DNA of 38,140 nucleotides from CAZNLL01 sp964573885. Lineage in GTDB: Bacteria > Desulfobacterota > DSM-4660 > Desulfatiglandales > Desulfatiglandaceae. The notes below the pieces were generated by a model that ran no database searches, was not told the origin of the DNA, and worked only from the letters and a program-made list of their open reading frames with translations. The translations under genes and the position numbers were made by a program. The DNA is taken from positions 1 through 38,140 of the forward strand of contig CAZNLL010000022.1 in the NCBI GenBank assembly GCA_964573885.1. Reading direction: 5' to 3'. This document shows, piece by piece, positions 31,605 through 38,140 of the stretch (position 1 is the stretch's first letter; the number at the start of each line of letters is the position of its first letter).

Positions 31605-32876
31605 TTATGAACAGCCCATGTTATGGCAAATGGCCGCGGCGAACTCGGAGCACTTCACCTCTTGGGCCCCCTCAATCTGCCGGGCCAGGTCATAGGTGAC
31701 CCTCTTTTGGCCAATGGTCTGGACCAGGGCGGCCGTAATGAGCTCGGCCGCCTCGATCCAGCCCATGAAACGAAACATCTCCACCCCGGAAAGGATGAGG
31801 GAGCTTGGGTTGACCTTGTCTTGGCCCGCGTATTTGGGAGCGCTTCCGTGAGTTGCCTCAAACAGGGCCCGGCAGTCGCCGAGATTGGCCCCCGGGGCCA
31901 TGCCCAGGCCGCCCACCTGGGCGGCGGCCGCATCTGAGAGATAATCGCCGTTGAGGTTGGGAGTGGCAATAACGTCGTATTCCTCCGGCCTCAGAAGAAG
32001 CTGCTGGAACATGGCATCGGCGATCCGGTCTTTGATGATGATTCGGCCTGGAGGCCTTTGGCCCTGGAAGCGGTCATGCAGGGCCTCTTCGGGAATGGTT
32101 CGCTCCGGAAATTTCTCCCTGGCCAACTCATAGCCCCAATCGCGAAAAGCCCCTTCCGTGTATTTCATGATGTTGCCCTTATGAACCAGGGTGACGCTTT
32201 CAAGGTTATGGTCCAGGGCGTAATGGATGGCCCGGGCCACCAGCCGTTTGCTCTTAAAGGCACTCATGGGCTTGACGCCCAACGCACTGTCCATGGGCAG
32301 GAGGTCCCGGCCTTCTTCACCGGCCCAATGGTTGATGTGCTGGATGAGTTCGCGGGCCTGAGGCGATCCGGCGGACCATTCCAGACCGGCGTAGACGTCC
32401 TCCGTGTTCTCCCGGAAGATCACCGCATTGAGCCGCTCCGGGTGGTGGAGCGGAGAAGGGACGCCCGGGAGGTGACGTACGGGACGCATGCACACATAGA
32501 GATCCAAGGCCTGCCTGAGGGCCACATTCAAGGAACGGATGCCCCCGCCTACAGGGGTCGTTAAAGGGCCTTTAATGGCCACACCGCAATGGGAAAGGGC
32601 TTGGAGGGTTTCTTCGGGCAGGAACGTGCGAGGACCGTACTCCTGCGAGGCCTTTTCACCGGCCAAAACCTCCAGCCAGAAGATGCGCCTTTTTCCCTCA
32701 TAGGCCTTTTGGACGGCCTGGTCAAAGACCGGCCTGGCTGCGGCCCAGATATCGGGGCCGGTGCCGTCCCCCTCTATAAAGGGAATAATGGGCCGGTCGG
32801 GCACCTGGGGATTTTTTTGCTCATCCCAGCGGATGGGTTCTCCGGCCCCTGGGGGCTGTAGGTCCGTGTCAGTCAT
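31605..32876 (-). CDS. icd: Isocitrate dehydrogenase, NADP-type
   Basis: Icd decarboxylates isocitrate to 2-oxoglutarate. The 423-residue product has IEGDGTGPDIW near residue 35, GPLTTPVGGGIRSLNVALRQ with the serine that is phosphorylated in Escherichia coli Icd, RENTEDVYAGLEW, and the cofactor loop HGSAPKYAGQDKVNP. Lys-Tyr in that loop marks NADP preference; NAD enzymes usually carry Asp-Ile. No kinase/phosphatase gene is in the window. The start overlaps the aconitase stop by eight bases, so the two are coupled, and gltA follows 31 bases after. Confidence 0.95.
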   Translation of the reverse strand: MTDTDLQPPGAGEPIRWDEQKNPQVPDRPIIPFIEGDGTGPDIWAAARPVFDQAVQKAYEGKRRIFWLEVLAGEKASQEYGPRTFLPEETLQALSHCGVAIKGPLTTPVGGGIRSLNVALRQALDLYVCMRPVRHLPGVPSPLHHPERLNAVIFRENTEDVYAGLEWSAGSPQARELIQHINHWAGEEGRDLLPMDSALGVKPMSAFKSKRLVARAIHYALDHNLESVTLVHKGNIMKYTEGAFRDWGYELAREKFPERTIPEEALHDRFQGQRPPGRIIIKDRIADAMFQQLLLRPEEYDVIATPNLNGDYLSDAAAAQVGGLGMAPGANLGDCRALFEATHGSAPKYAGQDKVNPSSLILSGVEMFRFMGWIEAAELITAALVQTIGQKRVTYDLARQIEGAQEVKCSEFAAAICHNMGCS

Positions 32877-34803
32877 GTCCTTGAAGCGCCTCTTTCATCT
32901 GGTTCAGCCTCCCGCCGGCCAACAGGACGTTCCTTTCCCGACCGGAGAGAAGGAGTTTGCCCATGAAATGTCCCTTCTGTGGGCACGCCATGGGGAGTTC
33001 ATGGGACCCGGCCACGGCGCCGCGAATATTTCTCAAGGTGAGGGTGTCTCCCGCATCCAGGGATTCGTAGACCTCCTGGTCTATGACGATGGGGACGACG
33101 CCGAAGTTGATGAGGTTGGCCCTGTGGAGGCGGGCAAAGGAGAGGGCCAGAACGGCCCGGATCCCGAGGTAAACCGGGGCCAAGGCCGCATGTTCCCGGC
33201 TTGACCCCTGGCCGTAATTCTCGCCCCCCAGGATCACCCCGGGGGAGGCGGCCTTGGCCCGCTCGGCGAATCCAGGGTCATGGCCTTTAAAGACGTGGGA
33301 GGCCAGGGCCGGAAGATTAGAACGCAAGGGCAGTACCGTGGCCCCTCCCGGGAGGATATCGTCCGTGGTGATATTGTGGCCCACTTTGATGATGAGCGCC
33401 GGGTCCAGGGCGTCGGGAAGGGGGTCAAGGAGGGGAAGGGGCTTGATGTTGGGCCCCATGCGAATGGTCCCCCCTTTCCCCTGGGGAGGGGGGGCCACAA
33501 CGGAATCAGAAGGGGGATAGGAGCCCGGGTCAGGGATATGGGGTGGCTCATCCTGTTCCCGCGGATCCTCAATCCGGCCCTTCAGGGCGGCGAGGGCGGC
33601 TACCTCGGGGCCGGCCAGATAGACCTGGGCGTCCTGCGTGCCGCTCCTCCCCGGAAAGTTTCGATTGAAGGTGCGAAGGCTCACCGCCCCTGAAGGAGGA
33701 GCCTGGCCCATGCCGATACAGGGGCCGCAGGCGACTTCGAGAATGCGTGCCCCGGCCTCGATCAGGTCTCCCAGGGCGCCGTCCCGGGCCAGCATGGTCA
33801 TGACCTGCTTTGAGCCCGGGGCAATGACCAGGCTTACCTCAGGGTGGATTTTTCGGCCCCGCAAGAGCCGGGCCACCAGCATGAGATCCCGATAAGAGGA
33901 ATTGGTGCAACTGCCGATGGCCACCTGATTGAGCTTTAACCCGGCCAGGTCGGTGACCGGCACCACGGCGTCGGGGCTGGACGGGCAGGCTACCAAGGGG
34001 ACCAGGTCGGAAAGGTTCACAGAGAGTTCTTTTTCATAGTCTGAACCCTCTCGGGCCGCCAAGGGGACCCAGTCCCCTTCCCTTTTTTGTTGTCTGAGAT
34101 AGGCGCGGGTCACCTCATCTGAGGGAAAGATGGATGTCCATGCCCCCAACTCTGCACCCATGTTGGTGATGGTGGCCCGTTCAGGGACACTCAGGCCCTT
34201 CACCCCCGGGCCGCCGTACTCCAAGGCCCAGCCCAGGCCCCCTTTGACGGTGAGGCAACCCAGGATATAAAGGATGACGTCCTTGGCCCCAACCCAGGGG
34301 GGGAGGCTCCCGGTGAGGTGAATGAACATCACCTTGGGGAGGGACATATAGAAGAGCCCGCCGGCCATGGCCAGGGCCACATCCATGCCCCCCGCACCCA
34401 TGGCCAGCATGCCCATGCCCCCCGCCGTAGGAGTGTGGCTGTCCGAGCCCAGGAGAGTTTCCCCGGGGCAAGCAAAACGCTCCAGGTGGACCTGGTGGCA
34501 GATCCCGTTTCCGGGACGGGAGAAGTAGGCCCCATACCGCGCGGCGGCGGTCTGCAGGAAGAGGTGATCATCGGCGTTTTCACATCCGGTCTGGAGGGTG
34601 TTATGATCCACATAAGAGATCGAGGCCTTGGTCCGGATGCTGTCCGCCCCCAGGGCCATGAACTCAAGAAAGACCAGGGTCCCTGTCGCATCCTGGGTAA
34701 GGGTCTGATCGATACGCAACCCGATCTCTTCTCCCACGTGGAGGGACCCGTCACCCAGGTGTTTCGCCAGGATCTGGCCCAGGAGGTGGTCGGAGTATGC
34801 CAT
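32869..34803 (-). CDS. acnA: Aconitate hydratase
   Basis: Aconitase interconverts citrate and isocitrate through a [4Fe-4S] cluster. The protein (644 residues from ATG 34803) is of the shorter, mitochondrial-like class. Cluster cysteines are in AIGSCTNSSY and in VACGPCIGMGQAP; the early GSDSHTPTAGGMGM and the swivelling-domain active-site phrase GENYGQGSSREHAAL are present. The ATG at 34803 follows AGGAGAGGA; the frame open further upstream runs over rpiB. It sits between rpiB (14-base gap) and icd (overlap). The gene symbol denotes the reaction; subclass assignment beyond that is not certain. Confidence 0.93.
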   Translation of the reverse strand: MAYSDHLLGQILAKHLGDGSLHVGEEIGLRIDQTLTQDATGTLVFLEFMALGADSIRTKASISYVDHNTLQTGCENADDHLFLQTAAARYGAYFSRPGNGICHQVHLERFACPGETLLGSDSHTPTAGGMGMLAMGAGGMDVALAMAGGLFYMSLPKVMFIHLTGSLPPWVGAKDVILYILGCLTVKGGLGWALEYGGPGVKGLSVPERATITNMGAELGAWTSIFPSDEVTRAYLRQQKREGDWVPLAAREGSDYEKELSVNLSDLVPLVACPSSPDAVVPVTDLAGLKLNQVAIGSCTNSSYRDLMLVARLLRGRKIHPEVSLVIAPGSKQVMTMLARDGALGDLIEAGARILEVACGPCIGMGQAPPSGAVSLRTFNRNFPGRSGTQDAQVYLAGPEVAALAALKGRIEDPREQDEPPHIPDPGSYPPSDSVVAPPPQGKGGTIRMGPNIKPLPLLDPLPDALDPALIIKVGHNITTDDILPGGATVLPLRSNLPALASHVFKGHDPGFAERAKAASPGVILGGENYGQGSSREHAALAPVYLGIRAVLALSFARLHRANLINFGVVPIVIDQEVYESLDAGDTLTLRNIRGAVAGSHELPMACPQKGHFMGKLLLSGRERNVLLAGGRLNQMKEALQGHD

Positions 34804-34817
34804 TTCGGTGTCCTCTC

Positions 34818-35531
34818 CTAATACTCCTGCCAGACACAATCCAGGTGAGCGGATTTCTTCTTGATCCGGTCCAGGATCTCCTCTCGCCTGTGGCGGGCCC
34901 ATTCAGGGAGCCCCTTTTTCCAGGCCTCCGCAGAGGGGATGTGAATGACGGAAGACGTTTTGAGCCCTGGATCCACTTGAAATTCAAGGGCGTTTTTGCC
35001 CTCCATGTATTTGATGTATCGAAAGGAGATCAGCAGGTCGTAGCCCTTTGCTCCGGTTCCCGTGGCCGGTCTTTTTTGGGGGAAAGGACCGGCTACACCC
35101 TCCTTTTGATCGATCTGTTTGATCCTGGCCACATGACGTCCACCCTCAAAGGGGGTCTCAAGCCAGACCCCTACGATTTCAAGGGCTTGGTCCAGGGAAA
35201 TCAGCCTCGCTCCCAGGGAGAGCATGTTTGCGTCATTGTGCTTTCTTGAAAGGATGGCCGATTCGCGGTTCCAGCACAGGGCGCAACGGATTCCCCGGAC
35301 CCTGTTGGCCACCATGGCCTCCCCGTTCCCGGAGCCGCCCAGGACGATTCCCCGCTCATAGATTCCCCGATTGACCGCTTCGGCCACCGGTCGAATATAG
35401 AGGGGATAATCCACCGGTTCCTCAGAACGGGTACCGAAATCCTGAATGTGGCGCCCTTTTTTTTGGAGAAATTCTCCTATCTTCTCCTTATACACATATC
35501 CGGCATGGTCTGAGCCAAGGGCAATATTCAT
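34818..35531 (-). CDS. rpiB: RpiB-family sugar-phosphate isomerase with C-terminal extension
   Basis: Residues 1 to about 148 match RpiB, which interconverts ribose 5-phosphate and ribulose 5-phosphate. The early GSDHAGYVYKEKI, DYPLYIRPVAEAV and GGSGNGEAMVANRVRGIRCAL are clear. The catalytic-cysteine loop of the Escherichia coli enzyme is replaced by GGSGNGE with Glu71 as the likely base, as in Mycobacterium tuberculosis RpiB; the HNDANMLSLGAR phrase fits too. Residues about 150-237 are an additional domain (GYDLLISFRYIKYMEG, then charged helices and a VWQEY end) that I do not recognise. GGGAGG precedes the ATG. It is the first gene of the rpiB-acnA-icd-gltA unit. Confidence 0.85.
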   Translation of the reverse strand: MNIALGSDHAGYVYKEKIGEFLQKKGRHIQDFGTRSEEPVDYPLYIRPVAEAVNRGIYERGIVLGGSGNGEAMVANRVRGIRCALCWNRESAILSRKHNDANMLSLGARLISLDQALEIVGVWLETPFEGGRHVARIKQIDQKEGVAGPFPQKRPATGTGAKGYDLLISFRYIKYMEGKNALEFQVDPGLKTSSVIHIPSAEAWKKGLPEWARHRREEILDRIKKKSAHLDCVWQEY

Positions 35532-35729
35532 TCCTTTCCCTCCCGTGGGGTGGTGGTTTCTTCAATACAATCATCATACCAATTCTCCCGGGCGGGGGCT
35601 ACACCAAAAAGTCCGGGTGCCCCCGGGGTGAGACCAGGGGTATGGTGAAAAGCGACCTTTCGAATTGCCACAAATCATGGTATTAAAAAAGCATCTCAGT
35701 AAGGCCTTTGCAGAGGAGTGTCCCCTTTG

Positions 35730-36695
35730 ATGCATTTTACATCCCTTCAAAAGGAGGCCGAAGTGGCCCTTGATCTGGCCCGGAGGGCCGCGGCGGCGAC
35801 AGAAAAAATCCGCGAGAGGGGGCTGGAAATAGTCTGCAAGCAGGATGGAAGTCCCCTGACCCAGGCGGATGCCGTGTCCCAGGCCATTATCCTGGCAGGT
35901 CTTAAGCGGTTTTTTCCACAGGACCGCATTGCCGCCGAGGAATACCTTCAAAGGGGAGATGAGGCCCGGGGCCTCTGGGTGTCGGTCTCCAGCGTCCTCG
36001 AGTCCCTGGGGATGGCCGAGGGCAAAATCCCCCTTGAGGCATGGATTAATTACCGGGGGAATCCAGCGGGGAGGCGGGTGTGGCTCATAGATCCCATAGA
36101 CGGGACCAAGGGGTTTCAAAGGGGCCTGTGTTATGCCGTGGTCTTGGGTCTTTTCTTTGAAGGGAGGCCCCGATTCGGGTGTATGGCCGTGCCCGGGTTT
36201 CCTGACCCTGACTGGAGAGGGAAAAGAACGGTCGTCGCCTATGGGGGAACCGGAGAGGGGGCCTTTCTCACGGACCCGGATCAGGGCCGGTCCCGGAGGC
36301 TGCGGGTTTCCCCTGTAAACCGATTCCCTGAAATGCGCCTCCTGGGATCACGGGCTCATGACCGGGAGGATCTGTGCATTAGACTCATGAAGAAGACGGG
36401 AATCACCCGGCTCCTCCGCATGGACGGAGAGGCCAAGTACCTGATGCTGGCCGCTGGCCGGGGAGAGGTCTACGCCCGCACTGCTGATCCGGACTTCGGC
36501 ATCGGCTTTCCCTGGGACCATTGTGCAGGCCAGGTGATTTTGGAAGAGGCGGGCGGTGTGGTCAGTGATTTTGACGGAAGGCCCCTGCCTTACAAAGGGC
36601 CCCTGGAAAGCCCCATGAAGGACCTCCAGGGCCTGGTGGCCAGTAACGGCCGGTGCCACAGGGCCATCTTAGATCTTGTCAGCGGCATGGCATGA
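35730..36695 (+). CDS. Inositol monophosphatase-superfamily enzyme, CysQ/Hal2-like
   Basis: The 321-residue product belongs to the lithium-sensitive, magnesium-dependent phosphatases. Metal-binding signatures are present: AAEE near residue 69, LIDPIDGTKGFQRG near 119-132 and the late PWDHCAGQVILEEAGG. GTKGFxRGxxYAV resembles 3'(2'),5'-bisphosphate nucleotidases (Hal2/CysQ) that remove PAP more than inositol phosphatases. The ATG at 35730, 11 bases after GAGGAG, is preferred to the GTG at 35718. It is divergent from rpiB and may start a rightward unit with two further genes. Exact substrate is inferred, not shown. Confidence 0.85.
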   Translation: MHFTSLQKEAEVALDLARRAAAATEKIRERGLEIVCKQDGSPLTQADAVSQAIILAGLKRFFPQDRIAAEEYLQRGDEARGLWVSVSSVLESLGMAEGKIPLEAWINYRGNPAGRRVWLIDPIDGTKGFQRGLCYAVVLGLFFEGRPRFGCMAVPGFPDPDWRGKRTVVAYGGTGEGAFLTDPDQGRSRRLRVSPVNRFPEMRLLGSRAHDREDLCIRLMKKTGITRLLRMDGEAKYLMLAAGRGEVYARTADPDFGIGFPWDHCAGQVILEEAGGVVSDFDGRPLPYKGPLESPMKDLQGLVASNGRCHRAILDLVSGMA

Positions 36696-36755
36696 TGATA
36701 CCAGTAGGATGATGGACGGCGTTGAAGCGGCCTTTTGGCGAAAGGAGTGGAAATC

Positions 36756-36929
36756 ATGGCGGAAGAACAGAACAGGCAGCCCGATCCCCAGCGCTTGGAG
36801 GCGCTCAGGAGTTTGCCCCAGGAGATCACCCGGCTTTTAACCAAGGAGGAGGTGAACGCCTTTTTGTTTGATGAGGACTGGCCCGAATCGCTGCGGGAGA
36901 AACTCAAGGACTATATCGTGGATGAATAG
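36756..36929 (+). CDS. Small acidic protein of unknown function (57 aa)
   Basis: The product begins MAEEQNRQPDPQRLEAL, continues RSLPQEITRLLTKEEVNAF and ends KDYIVDE. It is acidic, predicted helical and without cysteine or membrane segments. AAAGGAG stands six to seven bases before the ATG, a strong start signal; an upstream in-frame ATG at 36735 lacks one. It lies 60 bases after the phosphatase gene and 56 before the GTPase gene in the same direction. No family recognised. Confidence 0.6.
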   Translation: MAEEQNRQPDPQRLEALRSLPQEITRLLTKEEVNAFLFDEDWPESLREKLKDYIVDE

Positions 36930-36985
36930 GCGTCTGAGGATTAGCACGGCCGACGGGAGGATGCCTACGGGTTAGGAGCATAGGT

Positions 36986-37972
36986 ATGCCGGCCAATTTA
37001 CCGCCCCAATATTTTGAGGCAGAAAAGCGATACAGGGAGGCAGGCACCCCGGAAGGCAAGGTGGAAGCCCTTGAAGAAATGCTTCAGATCATGCCCAAGC
37101 ACAAGGGCACTGATAAGCTTAGGGCGGAAGTCCGCCGAAAGATATCCAAGGTCAAGTCCCAGGCCCAGCAGAAAAAGGGCGCCTCCAGGAGGGAAACAGC
37201 CTATGCCATTGACCGGGAAGGGGCCGCCCAGGTGGTGGTCATCGGCCCACCCAATTCGGGAAAATCCTCCCTTGTCGCCAGTCTCACCAATGCCAAGCCG
37301 GAAATAGAGGTCTTTCCCCATTCCACCTGGAAACCCACGCCAGGCATGGCCCCCTATGAAAACATCCAATTTCAGCTTGTGGACACCCCTCCTCTTACCA
37401 GAGATTATGTGGATACCCTCCTGGGCGATTTAATCCGGCGCTGTGATATTATGGCCATCCTCATTGATCTTCACAAGGACCCCTTGGCCCAGATCGAAGA
37501 AACCCTCGCGCTTCTTCAGGGCCTCCGCATCTTTCCTCTGGGCCTCCCCATACCCGAAGACCTGAAGAAACCGCCCTTTGTAAAAAAGACTTTGGTGGTG
37601 GTGAACAAGGTGGATGACGAGGCGGACGAAGAGGATTATGAGATATTCCTTGAGCTGTGGGAGTCCGAACTGCCCTGTGTGGGGGTCTCCACACAAAAGG
37701 GGCGTAACCTGGAGCGCTTTGTTCAAATGCTCTATGACCTTGCGGGAATAATCCGGGTCTTTACCAAGACCCCGGGCAAAAAGGCGGACCTTAATCAACC
37801 TTTCATTCTTCCCAAGGAGAGCACCTTGGAGGAACTGGCCTCCAAGATCCACAAGGATTTACAGCGGAATCTCAAGTTTGCCCGGGTCTGGGGCAGGGAG
37901 GTCTATGACGGGCAGATGGTTCAGCGCGACTATGTGCTTCAAGACGGCGATGTGGTGGAGATCCATGCATAG
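36986..37972 (+). CDS. OBG/DRG-type GTPase with C-terminal TGS domain
   Basis: The 328-residue protein has an N-terminal helical region (to about 75), then a G domain: P-loop GPPNSGKSS (87-95), a TPTPG switch-I region near 117-120, G3 as DTPP (133-136) where most have DxPG, and NKVD (207-210). A TGS domain with STLEELASKIHKDL and VLQDGDVVEIHA fills 260-328. This order matches the DRG-like branch of OBG GTPases, which bind RNA or ribosomes in archaea and eukaryotes. The extended insertion 170-200 is typical of the group. Function in bacteria is not established; a translation- or ribosome-linked role is inferred. Confidence 0.85.
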   Translation: MPANLPPQYFEAEKRYREAGTPEGKVEALEEMLQIMPKHKGTDKLRAEVRRKISKVKSQAQQKKGASRRETAYAIDREGAAQVVVIGPPNSGKSSLVASLTNAKPEIEVFPHSTWKPTPGMAPYENIQFQLVDTPPLTRDYVDTLLGDLIRRCDIMAILIDLHKDPLAQIEETLALLQGLRIFPLGLPIPEDLKKPPFVKKTLVVVNKVDDEADEEDYEIFLELWESELPCVGVSTQKGRNLERFVQMLYDLAGIIRVFTKTPGKKADLNQPFILPKESTLEELASKIHKDLQRNLKFARVWGREVYDGQMVQRDYVLQDGDVVEIHA

Positions 37973-38002
37973 GCCTGGACCTGGATCCCTCCCTCCTTTT
38001 TG

Positions 38003-38029
38003 TTGACTTTAAAAAGGGGATCATATACT
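38003..38029 (+). promoter_or_regulatory. Candidate promoter upstream of folE2
   Basis: TTGACT (38003-38008) and TATACT (38024-38029) are near-consensus but only 15 bases apart, shorter than the usual 17. It lies about 60 bases before the folE2 start and after the GTPase gene. Confidence 0.35.
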
Positions 38030-38087
38030 GGAGGGCACGGGGGGTGTTTTCAGGGCAGGGATGTCTTGGGCGGGGGTAAGACAGGTC

Positions 38088-38140
38088 ATGGAGGACATAC
38101 AGAATCACAGGGATTCCAGGAACATAGACATTGATCAGGT
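38088..38140 (+). CDS. folE2: GTP cyclohydrolase FolE2 (type IB), first 17 codons only
   Basis: The frame at the window edge reads MEDIQNHRDSRNIDIDQV, closely resembling the N-terminus of FolE2 (M-x-DVQ-x-x-x-D-x-RNIPIDKVG). FolE2 converts GTP to dihydroneopterin triphosphate for folate synthesis without the zinc requirement of FolE. The match rests on 17 residues, so the call is provisional; the rest lies beyond the window. Confidence 0.65.
   Translation, partial: MEDIQNHRDSRNIDIDQ

Noticed and set aside
37872..38108. 78-codon minus-strand frame over the GTPase end and the folE2 start
   Set aside because: Arg/Pro/His-rich composition, overlaps two plus-strand genes and a candidate promoter.
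1..38140. CRISPR arrays, tRNA, rRNA, prophage genes
   Set aside because: No regularly spaced repeats, tRNA cloverleaf with TTCGA arm, rRNA signatures or phage structural genes were seen.

Overview
The window looks like chromosome from a member of the Desulfobacterota (the former Deltaproteobacteria). This is an inference from gene content: a divergent DnaA of a type I associate with that phylum, an IspH-UbiA fusion, a DUF3842-CooT pair, class II ribonucleotide reductase, HypE, and a G+C-rich, tightly packed layout with many 4- to 14-base gene overlaps. No rRNA, tRNA, CRISPR, phage or complete insertion-sequence gene was seen. The set gyrA, dnaA, parA, parB and a parS site within 10 kb suggests a location near the replication origin.

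Layout. 1-2966 (+): 3' end of gyrA, then gpsA, birA and a 60-residue unknown gene. 3009-4612 (-): dnaA and a small two-helix membrane protein. 4613-5422: the largest non-coding gap, with a fold-back RNA candidate in the probable dnaA leader and an AT-rich stretch. 5423-7554: ddl and hypE converge on a small mobile element. 7727-9528: parS, parA, parB. 9483-10139 (-): plsY. 10382-10979 (+): DUF3842 and CooT genes, probably linked to nickel. 11116-14859 (-): dusB, ispH-ubiA and a glycosyltransferase, once a contiguous unit and now split by a second mobile element; a third lies upstream of dusB. 15207-15779 (+): a secreted protein. 15843-22616 (-): a peptide-degradation run of two M16 proteases and an M19 dipeptidase, the last with a 7-bp duplication that breaks its 5' frame. 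22901-25390 (+): nrdJ behind two NrdR-like boxes. 25422-30112 (-): a tightly coupled trio of hydantoinase/oxoprolinase, HDAC-like deacetylase and YcaO genes. 30284-35531 (-): rpiB, aconitase, isocitrate dehydrogenase and citrate synthase. 35730-38140 (+): a CysQ/Hal2-like phosphatase, a 57-residue unknown, a DRG-like GTPase with a TGS domain, and the first codons of folE2.

Main points for a second look: (1) the hyuA-HDAC-YcaO operon joins three enzyme families that all act on amide, lactam or acyl-amide bonds and has no function I can name; (2) three copies of a 164-189 bp MITE-like element share 13-bp terminal inverted repeats and each is flanked by a perfect 4-bp target duplication, and two of them changed the end or start of the adjacent gene; (3) IspH is fused to a UbiA-type membrane prenyltransferase domain; (4) DnaA has altered DNA-contact and ATPase motifs; (5) a 7-bp tandem duplication splits the dipeptidase gene.
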